Assembly (NCBI RefSeq): GCF_051020985.1
Contig: NW_027475306.1
Span: forward strand, 1 to 64,000
Origin: Nomia melanderi
Taxonomy: Eukaryota > Arthropoda > Insecta > Hymenoptera > Halictidae
DNA length: 64,000 bases
Reading direction: 5' to 3'
A program made the translations under genes and the position numbers. The notes under the pieces are model-generated. The model ran no database searches. It was not told the DNA's origin and was given only the letters and a program-made list of their open reading frames with translations. Positions within the stretch are counted from its first letter, which is position 1, and every line of letters begins with the position of its first letter. Shown here in pieces: positions 25,330 through 39,047 of the stretch.

Positions 25330-28200
25330 GTTTATTGCGCTATCTCTAATAGCACCCGAGATATCACCAGATATATATTGGATTTTCCCCTGACCCTGAA
25401 TGTCCGGCCCCATGAGACAGTGGTTTTCTCGGCCCCTGGTGGTCCGAGGTCGATCCCGCTGCACAGATTCATGCGCCAGGGCCTCCTGCAGACAATGCAC
25501 TTTGATTTATCGCGCTATCTCTAATGGCAACCGAGATATCACCAGATATATAATGGATTTTTCCCTGACCATGACAGTCCGGCCCCATGAGACGGTGGTT
25601 TTCTTGGCCCCTGGTAGTCCGAGGTCGTTCCCGCTAAACACATTCATGCGCCAGGGCCTCCTGCAGATAATTCATTTTGGTTTATTGCCCTATCTCTAAT
25701 AGCACCCGGAATATCACCAGATATATATTGGATTTTTCCATGACCCCGAGTGTCCGGCCCCATGAGACGGTGGTTTTCTCGGCCCCTGGTTGTCCGAGGT
25801 CGTTCCCGCTGCACAGATGCATGCGCCAGGGCCTCCTGCAGACAATGCACTTTGATATATTGCGCTATCTGTAATAGCACCCGAGATATCACCAGATATA
25901 TATTGGATTTTTCCCTGACCCTGAGTGTCCGGCCCCATGAGACGGTGGTTTTCTCGGCCCCTGGTGGTCCGATGTCGTTCCCGCTGCCCAGATTCATGCG
26001 GCAGGGCCTCCTACAGACAATGCACTTTGATTTACTGCGCTATCTGTAATAGCACCAGAGATATCACCAGATATATATTGGATTTTCCCCTGACCCTGAG
26101 TGTCCGGCCCCATGAGACTGTGGTTTTCTCGGCCCCTGGTGGTCCGATGTCATTCCCGCTGCACAGATTCATGCGCCAGGACCTCCTACATACAATGCAC
26201 TTTGATTTATTGCGCTATCTGTAATAGCACACGAGATATCACCAGATATATATTGGATTTTTCCCTGACCCTGAGCGTCCGGCCCCATGAGACGGTGGTT
26301 TTCTCGGCCCCTGGTGGTCCGAGGTCGTTCCCGCTGCACAGAGTCATGCGCCAGGGCCTCCTACAGACAATGCACTTTGATTTATTGCGCTATCTGTAAT
26401 AGCACCCGAGATATCACCAGATATATATTGGATTTTTCCCTGACCCTGAGTGTCCGGCCCCATGAGACGGCGGTTTTCTCCGCCCCTGAGGGTCCGAGGT
26501 CGTTCCCGCTACACAGATTCATGCGCCAGGGCCTCCTACAGCAATGCACTTTGATTTATTGCGCTATTTGTAATAGCACCCGAGATATCACCAGATATAT
26601 ATTGGATTTTTCCCTGACCCTGAGTGTCTGGCCTCATGAGACGGTGGTTGTCTCGGCCCCTGGTGGTCCGAGGTCGTTCCCGCTGCACAGATTCATGCGC
26701 CAGGGCCTCCTGCAGATAATTCACTTTGGTTTATTGCGCTATCTCTAATAGCACCCGAGATATCACCAGATATATATTGGATTTTCCCCTGACCCTGAGT
26801 GTCCGGCCCCATGAGACTGTGGTTTTCTCGGCCTCTGGTTGTCCGAGGTCGTTCCCGCTGCTCAGATTCATGCGCCAGGGCCTCCTACAGACAATGCAGT
26901 TTGATTCATTGCTCTATCTGTAATAGCACCCGAGATATAACCAGATATATATTGGATTTTTCCAAGACCCTGAGTGTCCGGCCCCATGAGACGGGGGTTT
27001 TCTCGGCCCCTGGTGGTCCGAGGTCGTTCCCGCTGCACACACGCATGCGACAGGGCCTCCTGCAGATAATTCACTTTGGTTTATTGCGCTATCTCTAATA
27101 GCACCCGAGATATCACCAGATATATATTGGATTTTCCCCTGAGCCTGAGTGTCCGGCCCCATGAGACTGTGGTTTTCTCGGCCTCTGGTGGTCCGAGGTC
27201 GTTCCCGCCGCCCAGATTCATGCGCCAGGGCCTCCTACAGACAATGCACGTTGATTTATTGCGCTATCTGTAATAGCACCCGAGAAAGCAACATATATAT
27301 ACGGGATTTTTATATGACATTGGGTGACGGATACCGAAAATCTGTCATTTTCTAGGCCCCTGGTGGTCCGATGTCATTCCTGCTGCACAGATTCGTGCGC
27401 AAGGGCCTCCTGCGGACAATGCACATTGATTTATTGCGCTATCTCTAATAGCACCCGAGATATCACCAGATATATATTTGATTTTACCCAGACCCTGAGT
27501 GTCCGGCCCCATGAGACGGTGGTTTCCTCGGCCCCTGGTGGTCCGAGGTCGTTCCCGCTGCACAGATGCATGCGCTAGCGCCTCCTGCAGATAATTCACT
27601 TTGGTTTATTGCGCTATCTCTAATAGCACCCGAGATATCACCAGATATATATTGGATTTTCCCTTGACCCTGAGTGTCCGGCCTCATGAGACGGTGGTTT
27701 TCTCGGCCCCTGGTGGTCCGAGGTCGTTCCCGCTGCCCAGATTCATGCGCCAGGGCCTCCTACAGACAATGCACTTTGATTTGTTGCGCTATCTGTAATA
27801 GCACCCGAGATATCACCAGATATATATTGGATTTTTCCCTGACCCTGAGCGTCCGGCCCCATGAGACGGTGGTTTTCTCGGCCCCTGGTGGTCCTAGGTC
27901 GTTCCCGCTGCCCAGATTGATGCGGCAGGGCCTCCTACAGACAATGCACTTTGATTTATTGCGCTATCTCTAATAGCACCCGAGATATCACCAGATATAT
28001 ATTGGATTTTTCCCTGACCCTGAGTGTCCGGCCCCATGAGACGGTGGTTTTCTCGGCCCCTGGTGGTCCGAGGTCGTTCCCGCTGCACAGATTCATGCGC
28101 CAGGGCCTCCTGCAGATAATTCACTTTGCTTTATTGCGCTTTCTCTAATAGAACCCGAGATATCACCAGACATATATTGGATTTTCCCCTGACCCTGAGT
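25330..28200 (+). repeat. Multi-monomer block P, copy 2 (internally rearranged)
   Basis: This block joins segments of copy 1 in a new order. It has 17.2-17.7 kb-type monomers, then a switch near 25,935 to 19.3-19.9 kb-type, then loss of two monomers (350 bp) near 26,600, then 20.4-21.5 kb-type. The two-monomer loss shows as an offset change from 6,650 to 6,300. The hybrid monomer has the first monomer's CTATTTGTAAT and the later monomer's GTGTCTGGCCTCATG, placing the exchange between about 26,568 and 26,627. The 174-bp monomer is kept at about 26,541. One B-type monomer lies near 27,310. Confidence 0.8.
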
Positions 28201-30295
28201 GTCCGGCCCCAAGAGACTGTGGTTTTCTCGGCCCCTGGTGGTCCTAGGTCGTTCCCGCTGCCCAGATTGATGCGGCAGGGCCTCCTACAGACAATGCACT
28301 TTGATTTATTGCGCTATCTCTAATAGCACCCGAGATATCACCAGATATATATTGGATTTTCCCCTGACCCTGAATGTCCGGCCCCATGAGACAGTGGTTT
28401 TCTCGGCCCCTGGTGGTCCGAGGTCGATCCCGCTGAACAGATTCATGCGCCAGGGCCTCCTGCAGACAATGCACTTTGATTTATCGCGCTATCTCTAATG
28501 GCAACCGAGATATCACCAGATATATAATGGATTTTTCCCTGACCCTGAGTGTCCGGCCCCATGAGACGGTGGTTTTCTCGGCCCCTGGTGGTCCGAGGTC
28601 GTTCCCGCTGCACGGATGCATGCGCCAGGGCCTCCTGCAGACAATGCACTTTGATTTATTGCGCTATCTGTAATAGCACCCTATATATCACCAGATACAT
28701 ATTTGATTTTTCCCTGACCCTGAGTGTCCGGCCCCATGAGACGGTGGTTTTCTCGGCCCCTGGTGGTCCGAGGTCGTTCCCGCTACACAGATTTATGCGC
28801 CAGGGCCTCCTGCAGATAATTCACTTTGGTTTATTGCGCTATCTCTAATAGCACCCGAGATATCACCAGATATACATTGGATTTTCCCCTGACCCTGACA
28901 TTACGGCCCCATGAGACGGTGGTTTTCTCGGCCCCTGGTGGTCCTAGGTCGTTCCCTCTGCACAGATTCATGCGCCAGGGCCTCCTGCAGATAATTCACT
29001 TTGGTTTATTGCGCTATCTCTAATAGCACCCGAGATATCACCAGATATATATTGGATTTTCCCCTGACCCTGAGTGTCCGGCCCCATGAGACAGTGGTTT
29101 TCTCGGCCCCTGGTGGTCCGAGGTCGTTCCCGCTGCACAGATCCATGCGCCAGGGCCTCCTGCAGATAATTCACTTTGGTTTATTGCGCTATCTCTAATA
29201 GCACCCGAGATATCACCAGATATATATTGGATTTTCCCCTGACCCTGAATGTCCGGCCCCATGAGACAGTGGTTTTCTCGGCCCCTGGTGGTCCGAGGTC
29301 GATCCCGCTGAACAGATTCATGCGCCAGGGCCTCCTGCAGACAATGCACTTTGATTTATCGCGCTATCTCTAATGGCAACCGAGATATCACCAGATATAT
29401 AATGGATTTTTCCCTGACCATGACAGTCCGGCCCGATGAGACGGTGGTTTTCTTGGCCCCTGGTATTCCGAGGTCGTTCCCGCTAAACACATTCATGCGC
29501 CAGGGCCTCCTGCAGATAATTCACTTTGGTTGATTGCGCTATCTCTAATAGCACCCGGAATATCACCAGATATATATTGGATTTTTCCATGACCCCGAGT
29601 GTCCGGCCCCATGAGACGGTGGTTTTCTCGGCCCCTGGTTGTCCGAGGTCGTTCCCGCTGCACAGATGCATGCGCCAGGGCCTCCAGCAGACAATGCACT
29701 TTGATATATTGCGCTATCTGTAATAGCACCCGAGATATCACCAGATATATATTGGATTTTTCCCTGACCCTGAGTGTCCGGCCCCATGAGACTGTGGTTT
29801 TCTCGGCCCCTCCTGGTCCGAGGTCGTTCCCGCTGCACAGGTTCATGCGCCAGGGCCTCCTGCAGACAATGCACTTTGATTTATCGCGCTATCTGTAATA
29901 GCACCTGAGATATCACCAAATATATATTGGATTTTTCCCTGACCCTGAGTGTCCGACACCATGAGACGGTGGTTTTCTCGGCCCCTGGTGGTACGAGGTC
30001 GTTCCCGCTGCACAGATTCATGCGCCAGGGCCTCCTGCAGATAATTCACTTTGGTTTATTGCGCTATCTCTAATAGCACCCGAGATATCACCAGATATAT
30101 ATTGCATTTTCCCCTGACCCTGAGTGTCCGGCCACATGAGACGGTGGTTTTCTCGGGCCCTGGTGGTCCGAGGTCGTTCCCGCTGCCCAGATTCAGGCGC
30201 CAGGGCCTCCTACAGACAATGCACTTTGTTTTATTGCGCTATCTGTAATAGCACCCGAGATATCAGCGGATATATATTGGATTTTTCCCTGACCC
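28200..30295 (+). repeat. Multi-monomer block P, copy 3 (partial)
   Basis: Monomers at 28,301 and 29,176 are close copies of the one at 25,327 (marker CCTGAATGTCCGG with GAGACAGTGG). The stretch 29,351-29,990 matches 17,280-17,990, including TTCTTGGCCCCTGG and CGCTAAACACATTC. It then jumps near 30,000 to sequence like 19.03-19.3 kb (TATTGCATTTTCCCC, TCGGGCCCTGG), so about a kilobase of copy 1 is absent. All monomers here are A-type. Confidence 0.75.
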
Positions 30296-33200
30296 TGAGT
30301 GTCCGGCCCCATGAGACGGTGGTTTTCTCGGCCCCTGGTGGTCCGATGTCGTTCCCGCTGCCCAGATTCATGCGGCAGGGCCTCCTGCAGATAATTCACT
30401 GTGGTTTATTGCGCTATCTCTAATATCACCCGAGATATCACCAGACATATATTGGATTTTCCCCAGACCCTGAGTGTCCAGCCCCATGAGACGGTGGTTT
30501 TCTCGGCCCCTGGTGGTCCGAGGTCGTTCCCGCTGCACAGATTCATGCGCCAGGGCCTCCTGCAGATAATTCACTTTGGTTTATTGCGCTATCTGTAATA
30601 GCACCCGAGATATCACCAGATATATATTGGATTTTTCCCTGACCCTGAGTGTCCGGCCCCATGAGACGGTGGTTTTCTCGGCCCCTGGTCGCCCGAGGTC
30701 GTTCCCGCTGCCCAGATTCATGCGGCAGGGCCTCCTACAGACAATGCACTTTGATTTATTGCGCTATCTGTAATAGCACCTGAGATATCACCAGATATAT
30801 ATTGGATTTTCCCCTGACCCTGAGTGTCCGGCCCCATGAGACTGTGGTTTTCTCGGCCCTTGGTGGTCCGATGTCATTCCCGCTGCACAGATTCATGCGC
30901 CAGGACCTCCTACATACAATGCACTTTGATTTATTGCGCTATCTGTAATAGCACACGAGATATCACCAGATATATATTGGATTTTTCCCTGACCCTGAGC
31001 GTCCGGCCCCATGAGACGGTGGTTTTCTCGGCCCCTGGTGGTCCGAGGTCGTTCCCGCTGCACAGAGTCATGCGCCAGGGCCTCCTACAGACAATGCACT
31101 TTGATTTATTGCGCTATCTGTAATAGCACCCGAGATATCACCAGATATATATTGGATTTTTCCCTGACCCTGAGTGTCCGGCCCCATGAGACGGCGGTTT
31201 TCTCCGCCCCTGATGGTCCGAGGTCGTTCCCGCTACACAGATTCATGCGCCAGGGCCTCCTACAGCAATGCACTTTGATTTATTGCGCTATTTGTAATAG
31301 CACCCGAGATATCACCAGATATATATTGGATTTTTCCCTGACCCTGAGTGTCCGGCCCCATGAGACGGTGGTTGTCTCGGCCCCTGGTGGTCCGAGGTCG
31401 TTCCCTCTGCACAGATTCATGCGCCAAGGCCTCCTGCAGATAATTCACTTTGGTTTATTGCGCTATCTCTAATAGCACCCGAGATATCACCAGATATATA
31501 TTGGATTTTTCCCTGAACCTGAGTGTCCGGCCCCATGAGACGGTGGTTTTCTCGGCCCCTGGTGGCCCGAGGTCGTTCCCGCTGCCCAGATGCATGCGGC
31601 ATGGCCTCCTACAGACAATGCACTTTGATTTATTGCGCTATCTGTAATAGCACCCGAGATATCACCAGATATATATTGGATTTTTCCCTGACCCTGAGTG
31701 TCTGGCCTCATGAGACGGTGGTTGTCTCGGCCCCTGGTGGTCCGAGGTCGTTCCCGCTGCACAGATTCATGCGCCAGGGCCTCCTGCAGATAATTCACTT
31801 TGGTTTATTGCGCTATCTATAATAGCACCCGAGATATCACCAGATATATATTGGATTTTCCCCTGACCCTGAGTGTCCGGCCCCATGAGACTGTGGTTTT
31901 CTCTGCCCCTGGTGGTCCGAGGTCGTTCCCGCTGCACAGATTCATGCGCCAGGACGTCCTACATACAGTGCACTTAGATTTATTGCGCTATCTCTAATAG
32001 CACCCGAGATATCACCAGATATATGATGGATTCTTCCCTGACCCTGACAGTTCGGCCCCATGAGACTGTGGTTTTCTCGGCCCCTGGTGGTCCGAGGTCG
32101 TTTCCGCTGCACAGATTCATGCGCCAGGGAGTACTGCAGACAATGCACTTCGATTTATCGCGCTATCTCTAATGGCACCCGAGATATCACCAGATATATA
32201 TTGGATTTTTCCCCGACCCTGAGTGTCCAGCCGCATGAGACGCTTGTTTTCACGGCCCCTGGTGGTCCGAGGTCGTTCCCGCTGTACAGATTCATGCGCC
32301 AGGGCCTCCTACAGTCAATGCACTTTGATTCATTGCGCTATCTGTAATAGCACCAGAGATATCACAGATATATATTGGAGTTTTCCCTGACACTGAGTGT
32401 CCGGCCCCATAAGACGGTGCTTTTCTCGGCCCCTGGTGGTTCGAGGTCGTTCCCGCTGCCCAGATTCATGCGCCAGGGCCTCCTACAGACAATGCACTTT
32501 GATTTATTGCGCTATCTGTAATAGCACCCGATATTTCGCCAGATATATATTTGATTTTTCCCTGACCCTGAGTGCCCGGCCCCATGAGACGGTGGTTTTC
32601 TCGGCCCCTGGTGGTCCGAGGTCGTTCCCGCTACACAGATTCATGCGCCAGGGCCTCCTGCAGATAATTCACTTTGGTTTATTGCGCTATCTGTAATAGC
32701 ACCCGAGATATCAGCGGATATATATTGGATTTTTCCCGAACCCTGAGTGTCCGGCCCCATGAGACGGTGGTTTTCTCGGCCCCTGGTGGTCCGATGTCGT
32801 TCCCGCTGCCCAGATTCATGCGGCAGGGCCTCCTGCAGATAATTCACTGTGGTTTATTGCGCTATCTCTAATAGCACCCGAGATATCACCAGACATATAT
32901 TGGATTTTCCCCAGACCCTGAGTGTCCAGCCCCATGGGACTTTGGTTTTCTCGGCCCCTGGTGGTCCGAGGTCGTTCCCGCTGCACAGATTCATGCGGCA
33001 GGGCCTCCTACATTCAATGCACTTTGATTCATTGCGCTATCTGCAATAGAACCCAAGATTTCACCAGATATATATTGGATTTTTCCCTGACCCTGAGTGT
33101 CCGGCCCCATGAGACTGTGGTTTTCTCGGCCCCTGGTGGTCCGGGGTCGTTCCCGCTGCCCAGATTGATGCGGCAGGGCCTCCTACAGACAATGCACTTT

Positions 33201-36170
33201 GATTCATTGCGCTATCTGTAATAGCACCCGAGATTTCACCAGATATATATTGGATTTTCCCCTGACCCTGAGTGTCCGGCCCCATGTGACTGTGGTTTTC
33301 TCGGCCTCTGGTGGTTCGAGGTCGTTCCCGCTGCACAGATTCATGCGCCAGGGCCTCCTACAGACAATGCACTTTGATTTATTGCGCTATCTGTAATAGC
33401 ACCCGAGATATCACGAGATATATATTGGATTTTTCCTTGACCCTGAGTGTCCGGCCCAATGAGACGGCGGTTTTCTCGGCCCCTGGGGGTCCGAGGTCGT
33501 TCCCGCTAAACAGATTCATGCGCCAGGGCCTCCTACAGGCAATGCACTTTGATTTATTGCGCTATTTGTAATAGCACGCGAGATATCACCACATATATAT
33601 TGGATTTTCCCCTGACCCTGAGTGTCGGGTCCCATGAGACTGTGGTTTTCTCGGCCCCTGGGGGTCCGAGGTCGTTCCCGCTAAACATATTCATGCGCCA
33701 GGGCCTCCTACAGGCAATGCACTTTGATTTATTGCGCTATTTGTAATAGCACGCGAGATATCACCACATATATATTGGATTTTCCCCTGACCCTGAGTGT
33801 CCGGCCCCATGAGACTGTGGTTTTCTCGGCCCCTGGTGGTCCGAGGTCGTTCCCGCTGCACAGATTCATGCGCCAGGGCCTCCTGCAGATAATTCACTTT
33901 GATTTATTGCGCTATCTGTAATAGCACCCGAGATATCACCAGATATATATTGGATTTTTCCCTGAACCTGAGCGTCCGGCCCCATGAGACGGTGGTTTTC
34001 TCGGCCCCTGGTGGTCCGAGGTCGTTCCCGCTGCACAGATTCATGCGCCAGGGCCTCCTGCAGATATTTCACTTTGGTATATTGCGCTATCTCTAATAGC
34101 ACCCGAGATATCACCAGATATATATTGGATTTTTCCCCGACCCTGAGTGTCCAGCCCCATGAGACGGGGGTTTTCTCGTCCCCTGGTGGTCCGAGGTCGT
34201 TCCCGCGGCACACATGCATGCGCCAGCGCCTCCTGCAGATAATTCACTTTGGTTTATTGCGCTATCTCTAATAGCACCCGAGATATCACCAGATATATAT
34301 TGGATTTTCCCCTGAGCCTGAGTGTCCGGCCCCATGAGACTGTGGTTTTCTCGGCCCCTGGTGGTCCGAGGTCGTTCCCGCTGCACAGATGCATGCGCCA
34401 GCGCCTCCTGCAGATAACTCACTTTGGTTTATTGCGCTATCTCTAATAGCACCCGAGATATCACCAGATATATATTGGATTTTCCCTTGACCCTGAGTGT
34501 CTGGCCCCATGAGACGGTGGTTTTCTCGGCCCCTGGTGGTCCGAGGTCGTTCCCGCTGCCCAGATTCATGCGCCAGGGCCTCCTACAGACAATGCACTTT
34601 GATTTGTTGCGGTATCTGTAATAGCACCCGAGATATCACCAGATATATATTGGATTTTCCCCTGACCCTGAGTGTCCGGCCCCATGAGACTGTCGTTTTC
34701 TCGGCCCCTGGTGGTCCGAGGTCGTTCCCGCTGCACAGATTCATGCGCCAGGGCGTCCTGCAGATAATTCACTTTGGTTTATTGCGCTATCTCTAATAGC
34801 ACCCGAGATATCACCAGATATATATTGCATTTTTCCCCGACTCTGAGTGTCCGGCCCCATGTGACGGTGGTTTTCTCGGCCTCTGGTGGTCCGAGGTCGT
34901 TCCCGCTGCACAGAGTCATGCTACAGGGCTTCCTACAGACAATGCACTTTGATTTATTGCGCTATCTGTAATAGCACCCGAGATATCACCAGATATATTT
35001 TGGATTTTTCCCTGACCCTGAGTGTCCGGCCCCATGAGACGGCGGTTTTCGCGGCCCCTGGGGGTCCGAGGTCGGTTCCGCTACACAGATTCATGCGCGA
35101 GGGCCTCCTACAGGCAATGCACTTTGATTTATTGCGCTATCTGTAACAGCACCCGAGATATCACCAGATATTATTGGATTTTTCCCTGACCCTGAGTGTC
35201 TGGCCCCATGAGACGGTGGTTGTCTCGGCCCCTGGTGGTCCGAGGTCGTTCCCGCTGCACAGATTCATGCGCCAGGGCCTCCTGCAGATAATTCACTTTG
35301 GTTTATTGCGCTATCTCTAATAGCACCCGAGATATCACCAGATATATATTGGATTTTCCCCTGACCCTGAGTGTCCGGCCCCATGAGACTGTGGTTTTCT
35401 CGGCCTCTGGTGGTCCGATCTCGTTCCCGCTGCTCAGATTCATGCGCCAGGGCCTCCTACAGACAATGCAGTTTGATTCATTGCTCTATCTGTAATAGCA
35501 CCCGAGATATCACCAGATATATATTGGATTTTTCCCCGACCCTGAGTGTCCGGCCCCATGAGACGGGGGTTTTCTCGGCCCCTGGTGGTCCGAGGTCGTT
35601 CCCGCTGCACACACGCATGCGACAGGGCCTCCTGCAGATAATTCACTTTGGTTTATTGCGCTATCTCTAATAGCACCCGAGATATCACCAGATATATATT
35701 TGATTTTACCCTGACCCTGAGTGTCCGGCCCCATGAGACGGTGGATTCCTCGGCCCCTGGTGGTCCGAGGTCGTTCCCGCTGCACAGATGCATGCGCCAG
35801 CGCCTCCTGCAGAAAATTCACTTTGGTTTATTGCGCTATCTCTAATAGCACCCGAGATATCACCAGATATATATTGGATTTTTCCCTGACCCTGAGTGTC
35901 CGGCCCCATGAGACGGCGGTTTTCTCGGCGCCTGGTGGTCCGAGGTCGTTCCCGCTGAACAGAATCATGCGCCAGGGCCTCCTGCAGATAATTCACTTTG
36001 CTTTATTGCGCTATCTCTAATAGCGCCCGAGATATCACCAGATATATATTTCATTTTTCCCTGACCCTGAGTGTCCGGCCCCATGAGACGGTGGTTGTCT
36101 CGGCCCCTGGTGGTCCGAGGTCATTCCCGCTACACAGATTCATGCGCCAGGGCCTCCTGCAGATAATTCA
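30295..36170 (+). repeat. Superblock A (about 34 monomers)
   Basis: Ordered variants match superblock B at 39,047-44,750 with an offset starting near 8,752, falling to 8,401 and settling at 8,576; the steps mark monomer gains and losses between copies. Landmarks are AGTACTGCAGACAATGCAC at about 32,130, CATAAGACGGTGC at about 32,409, CCGGGGTCG at about 33,142 and a one-base-short AGATATTATTGG at about 35,168. It contains another 174-bp monomer (CTACAGCAATG, about 31,265). All monomers seen are A-type. Confidence 0.85.
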
Positions 36171-39047
36171 CTTTTGTTTATTGCGCTATCTGTAATAGCA
36201 CCCGAGATATCACCAGATATATATTTGATTTTTCCCTGACCCTGAGTGTCCGGCCCCATGAGACTGTGGTTTTCTCGGCCCCCGGTGGTCCGAGGTCGTT
36301 CCCGCTGCACAGATTCATGCGCCAGGGCATCCTACAGACAATGTACTTTGGTTTATTGCGCTATCTCTAATAGCACCCGAGATATCACCAGATATATATG
36401 TTGGATTTTTCCCCGACCCTGACTGTCCGGCCCCATGAGACGTTGGTTTTCTCGGCCCCTGGTGGTCCGAGGTCGTTCCCGCTGCCCAGATTCATGCGCC
36501 AGGGCCTCCTACAGACAATGCACATTGATTTATTGCGCTATCTGTAATTGCACCCAAGAAAGCAGCATATATATGTTGGATTTTTACATGACTTTGGGTG
36601 ACGGATTGCGAATATCTGTAATTTTCTCGGCCCCTGGTGGTCCAATGTCGATCCTGCTGCACAGATTCATGCTCCAGGGCCTCCTGTAGCCAATGCACTT
36701 TGATTTATGGCGCTATCTCTAATAGCACCCGAGATATCACCAGATATATATGTTGGATTTTTCCCCGACCCTGACTGTCCGGCCCCATGAGACGGTGGTT
36801 TTCTCTGTCCCTGGTGGTCCGAGGACGTTCCCGCTGCACAGATTCATTCGCCAGTGCCTCCTACAGACAATGCACTTTGATTTATTGCGCTATCTCTAAT
36901 AGCACCCGAGATATCACCAGATATATATTGGATTTTTCCCTGACCCTGACAGTCCGTCCCCATGAGACGGTGATTTTCTCGGCCCCTGGTGGTCCGAGGT
37001 CGTTCCCGCTGCACAGATTCATTCGCCAGTGCCTCCTACAGACAATGCACTTTGATTTATTGCGCTATCTCTAACGGCACCCGAGTTATGACCAGATATA
37101 TAATGGATTTTTCCCTGACCCTGAGTGTCCGGCCCCATGAGACGGTGGTTTTCTCGGCCCCTGGTGGTCCGAGGTCGTTCCCGCTGCACAGATGCATGCG
37201 CCAGGGCCTCCTGCAGATAATTCACTTTGGTTTATTGCGCTATCTCTAATAGCACCCGAGATATCACCAGATATATATTGGATTTTCCCCTGACCCTGAG
37301 TGTCCGGCCCCATGAGACGTTGGTTTCCTCGGCCCCTGGTGGTCCGAGGTCGTTCCCGCTGCCCAGATACATGCGCCAGGGCCTTCTACGGACAATTCAC
37401 TTTGATTTATTGCGCTATCTCTAATAGCACCCGAGATATCACCAGATATATATTGGATTCTTCCCTGACCCTGAGTGTCCGGCCCCATGTGTCGATGGTT
37501 TTCTCGGTCCCTCGTGGTCCGAGTTCGATCCCGCTGAACAGATTCATGCGCCAGGGTTTCCCGCAGACAATTCACTTTGGTTTATTGCGCTATCTGTAAT
37601 AGCGCCCGAGATATCACCAGATATATGCTGGGTTTTTACATGACCTTGGGTGACGGATTCCGAATATCTGTAATTTTCTCGGCCCCTGGTGGTCCGAGGT
37701 AGTTCCTGCTGCACAGATTCATTCGCCAGTGCCTCCTACAGACAATGCACTTTGATTTATTGCTCTATCTCTAATAGCACCCAAGGTATCATCAGATACA
37801 TCCAGGGTTTTTACATGACCTTGGGTGTGCGGCCCCATGTGTCGGTGGTTTGCTCTGTCCCTGGTGGTCCGAGGACGTTCCCGCTGCCCAGATTCATGCG
37901 CCAGGGCCTCCTACAGACAATGCACATTGATTTATTGCCCTATCTGTAATAGCACCCGAGAAAGCACCAAATATATGCTGGATTTTTACATGACTTTGGG
38001 TGACGGATACCGAAAATCTGTAATTTTCTCGGCCCCTGGTGGTCCGATGTAGTTCCCGCTGAACAGATTCATTTGCCAGGGCCTCCTACAGACAATGCAC
38101 TTTGATTTACTGCGCTATCTGTAATAGCACCCGAGATATCACCAGATATATATTGGATTTTTCCCTGACCCTGAGTTTCCGGCCCCATGAGACGGTGGTT
38201 TTCTCGGCCCCTGGTGGTCCGAGGTCGTTCCCGCTGCACCGATTCATGCGCCAGGGCCTCCTACAGACAATGCACTTTGATTTATTGCGCTATCTGTAAT
38301 AGCACCCGAGAAAGCTCCATATATATGCTGGATTTTTACATGACTTTGGATGACGGATACCGAAAATCTGTAATTTTCTCGGCCCCCGGTGGTCCGAGGT
38401 CGTTCCCGCTGCACAGATTCATGCGCCCGGGCCTCCTGCAGATAATTCACTTTGGTTTATTGCGCTATCTCTAATAGCACCCGAGATATCACCAGATATA
38501 TATTGGATTTTTCCCCGACCCTGACTGTCCGGCCCCGTGAGACGGTGGTTTTCGCGGCCCCTGGCGGTCCGAGGTCGTTCCCGCTGCACAGATATATGCG
38601 CCAGGGCCGCCTGCAGATAATTCACTTTGGTTTATTGCGCTATCTCTAATAGCACCCGAGATATTACCAGATATATATAGGATTTTTCCCCGACCCTGAG
38701 TGTCCGGCCCCATGAGACGGTGGTTTTCTCGGCCGCTGGTGGTCCGAGGTCGTTTCCGCTTGCACAGATGCATGCGCCAGGGCCTCCTGCAGATAACTCA
38801 CTTTGGTTTATTGCGCTATCTCTAATAGCACCCGAGATATCACCAGATATATATTGGATTTTTCTCTGACCCTGAGTGTCCGGCGCCATGAGACGGTGGT
38901 TTTCTCGGCCCCTGGTGGTCCGAGGTCGTTCCCGCTGCAGAGATGCATGCGACAGGGCCTCCTGCAGATTATTCACTTTGGTGTATTGCGCTACCTCTAT
39001 TAGCACCCGAGATATCACCAGATATATATTGGATTTTCCCCTAACCC
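36170..39047 (+). repeat. Heterogeneous spacer with B-type monomers between superblocks A and B
   Basis: About 16 monomers with no clean long-range partner. B-type boxes lie near 36,590, 37,640, 37,990 and 38,340, and a B/A mosaic near 37,810 has TTACATGACCTTGGGTG joined to GCGGCCCCATGTGTCGG. Two monomers at about 36,398 and 36,747 share a 2-bp insertion (ATATATATGTTGG) and flank the first B-type. At 38,760 one extra T (CCGCTTGCACAG) lengthens a monomer by one base. Confidence 0.75.
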
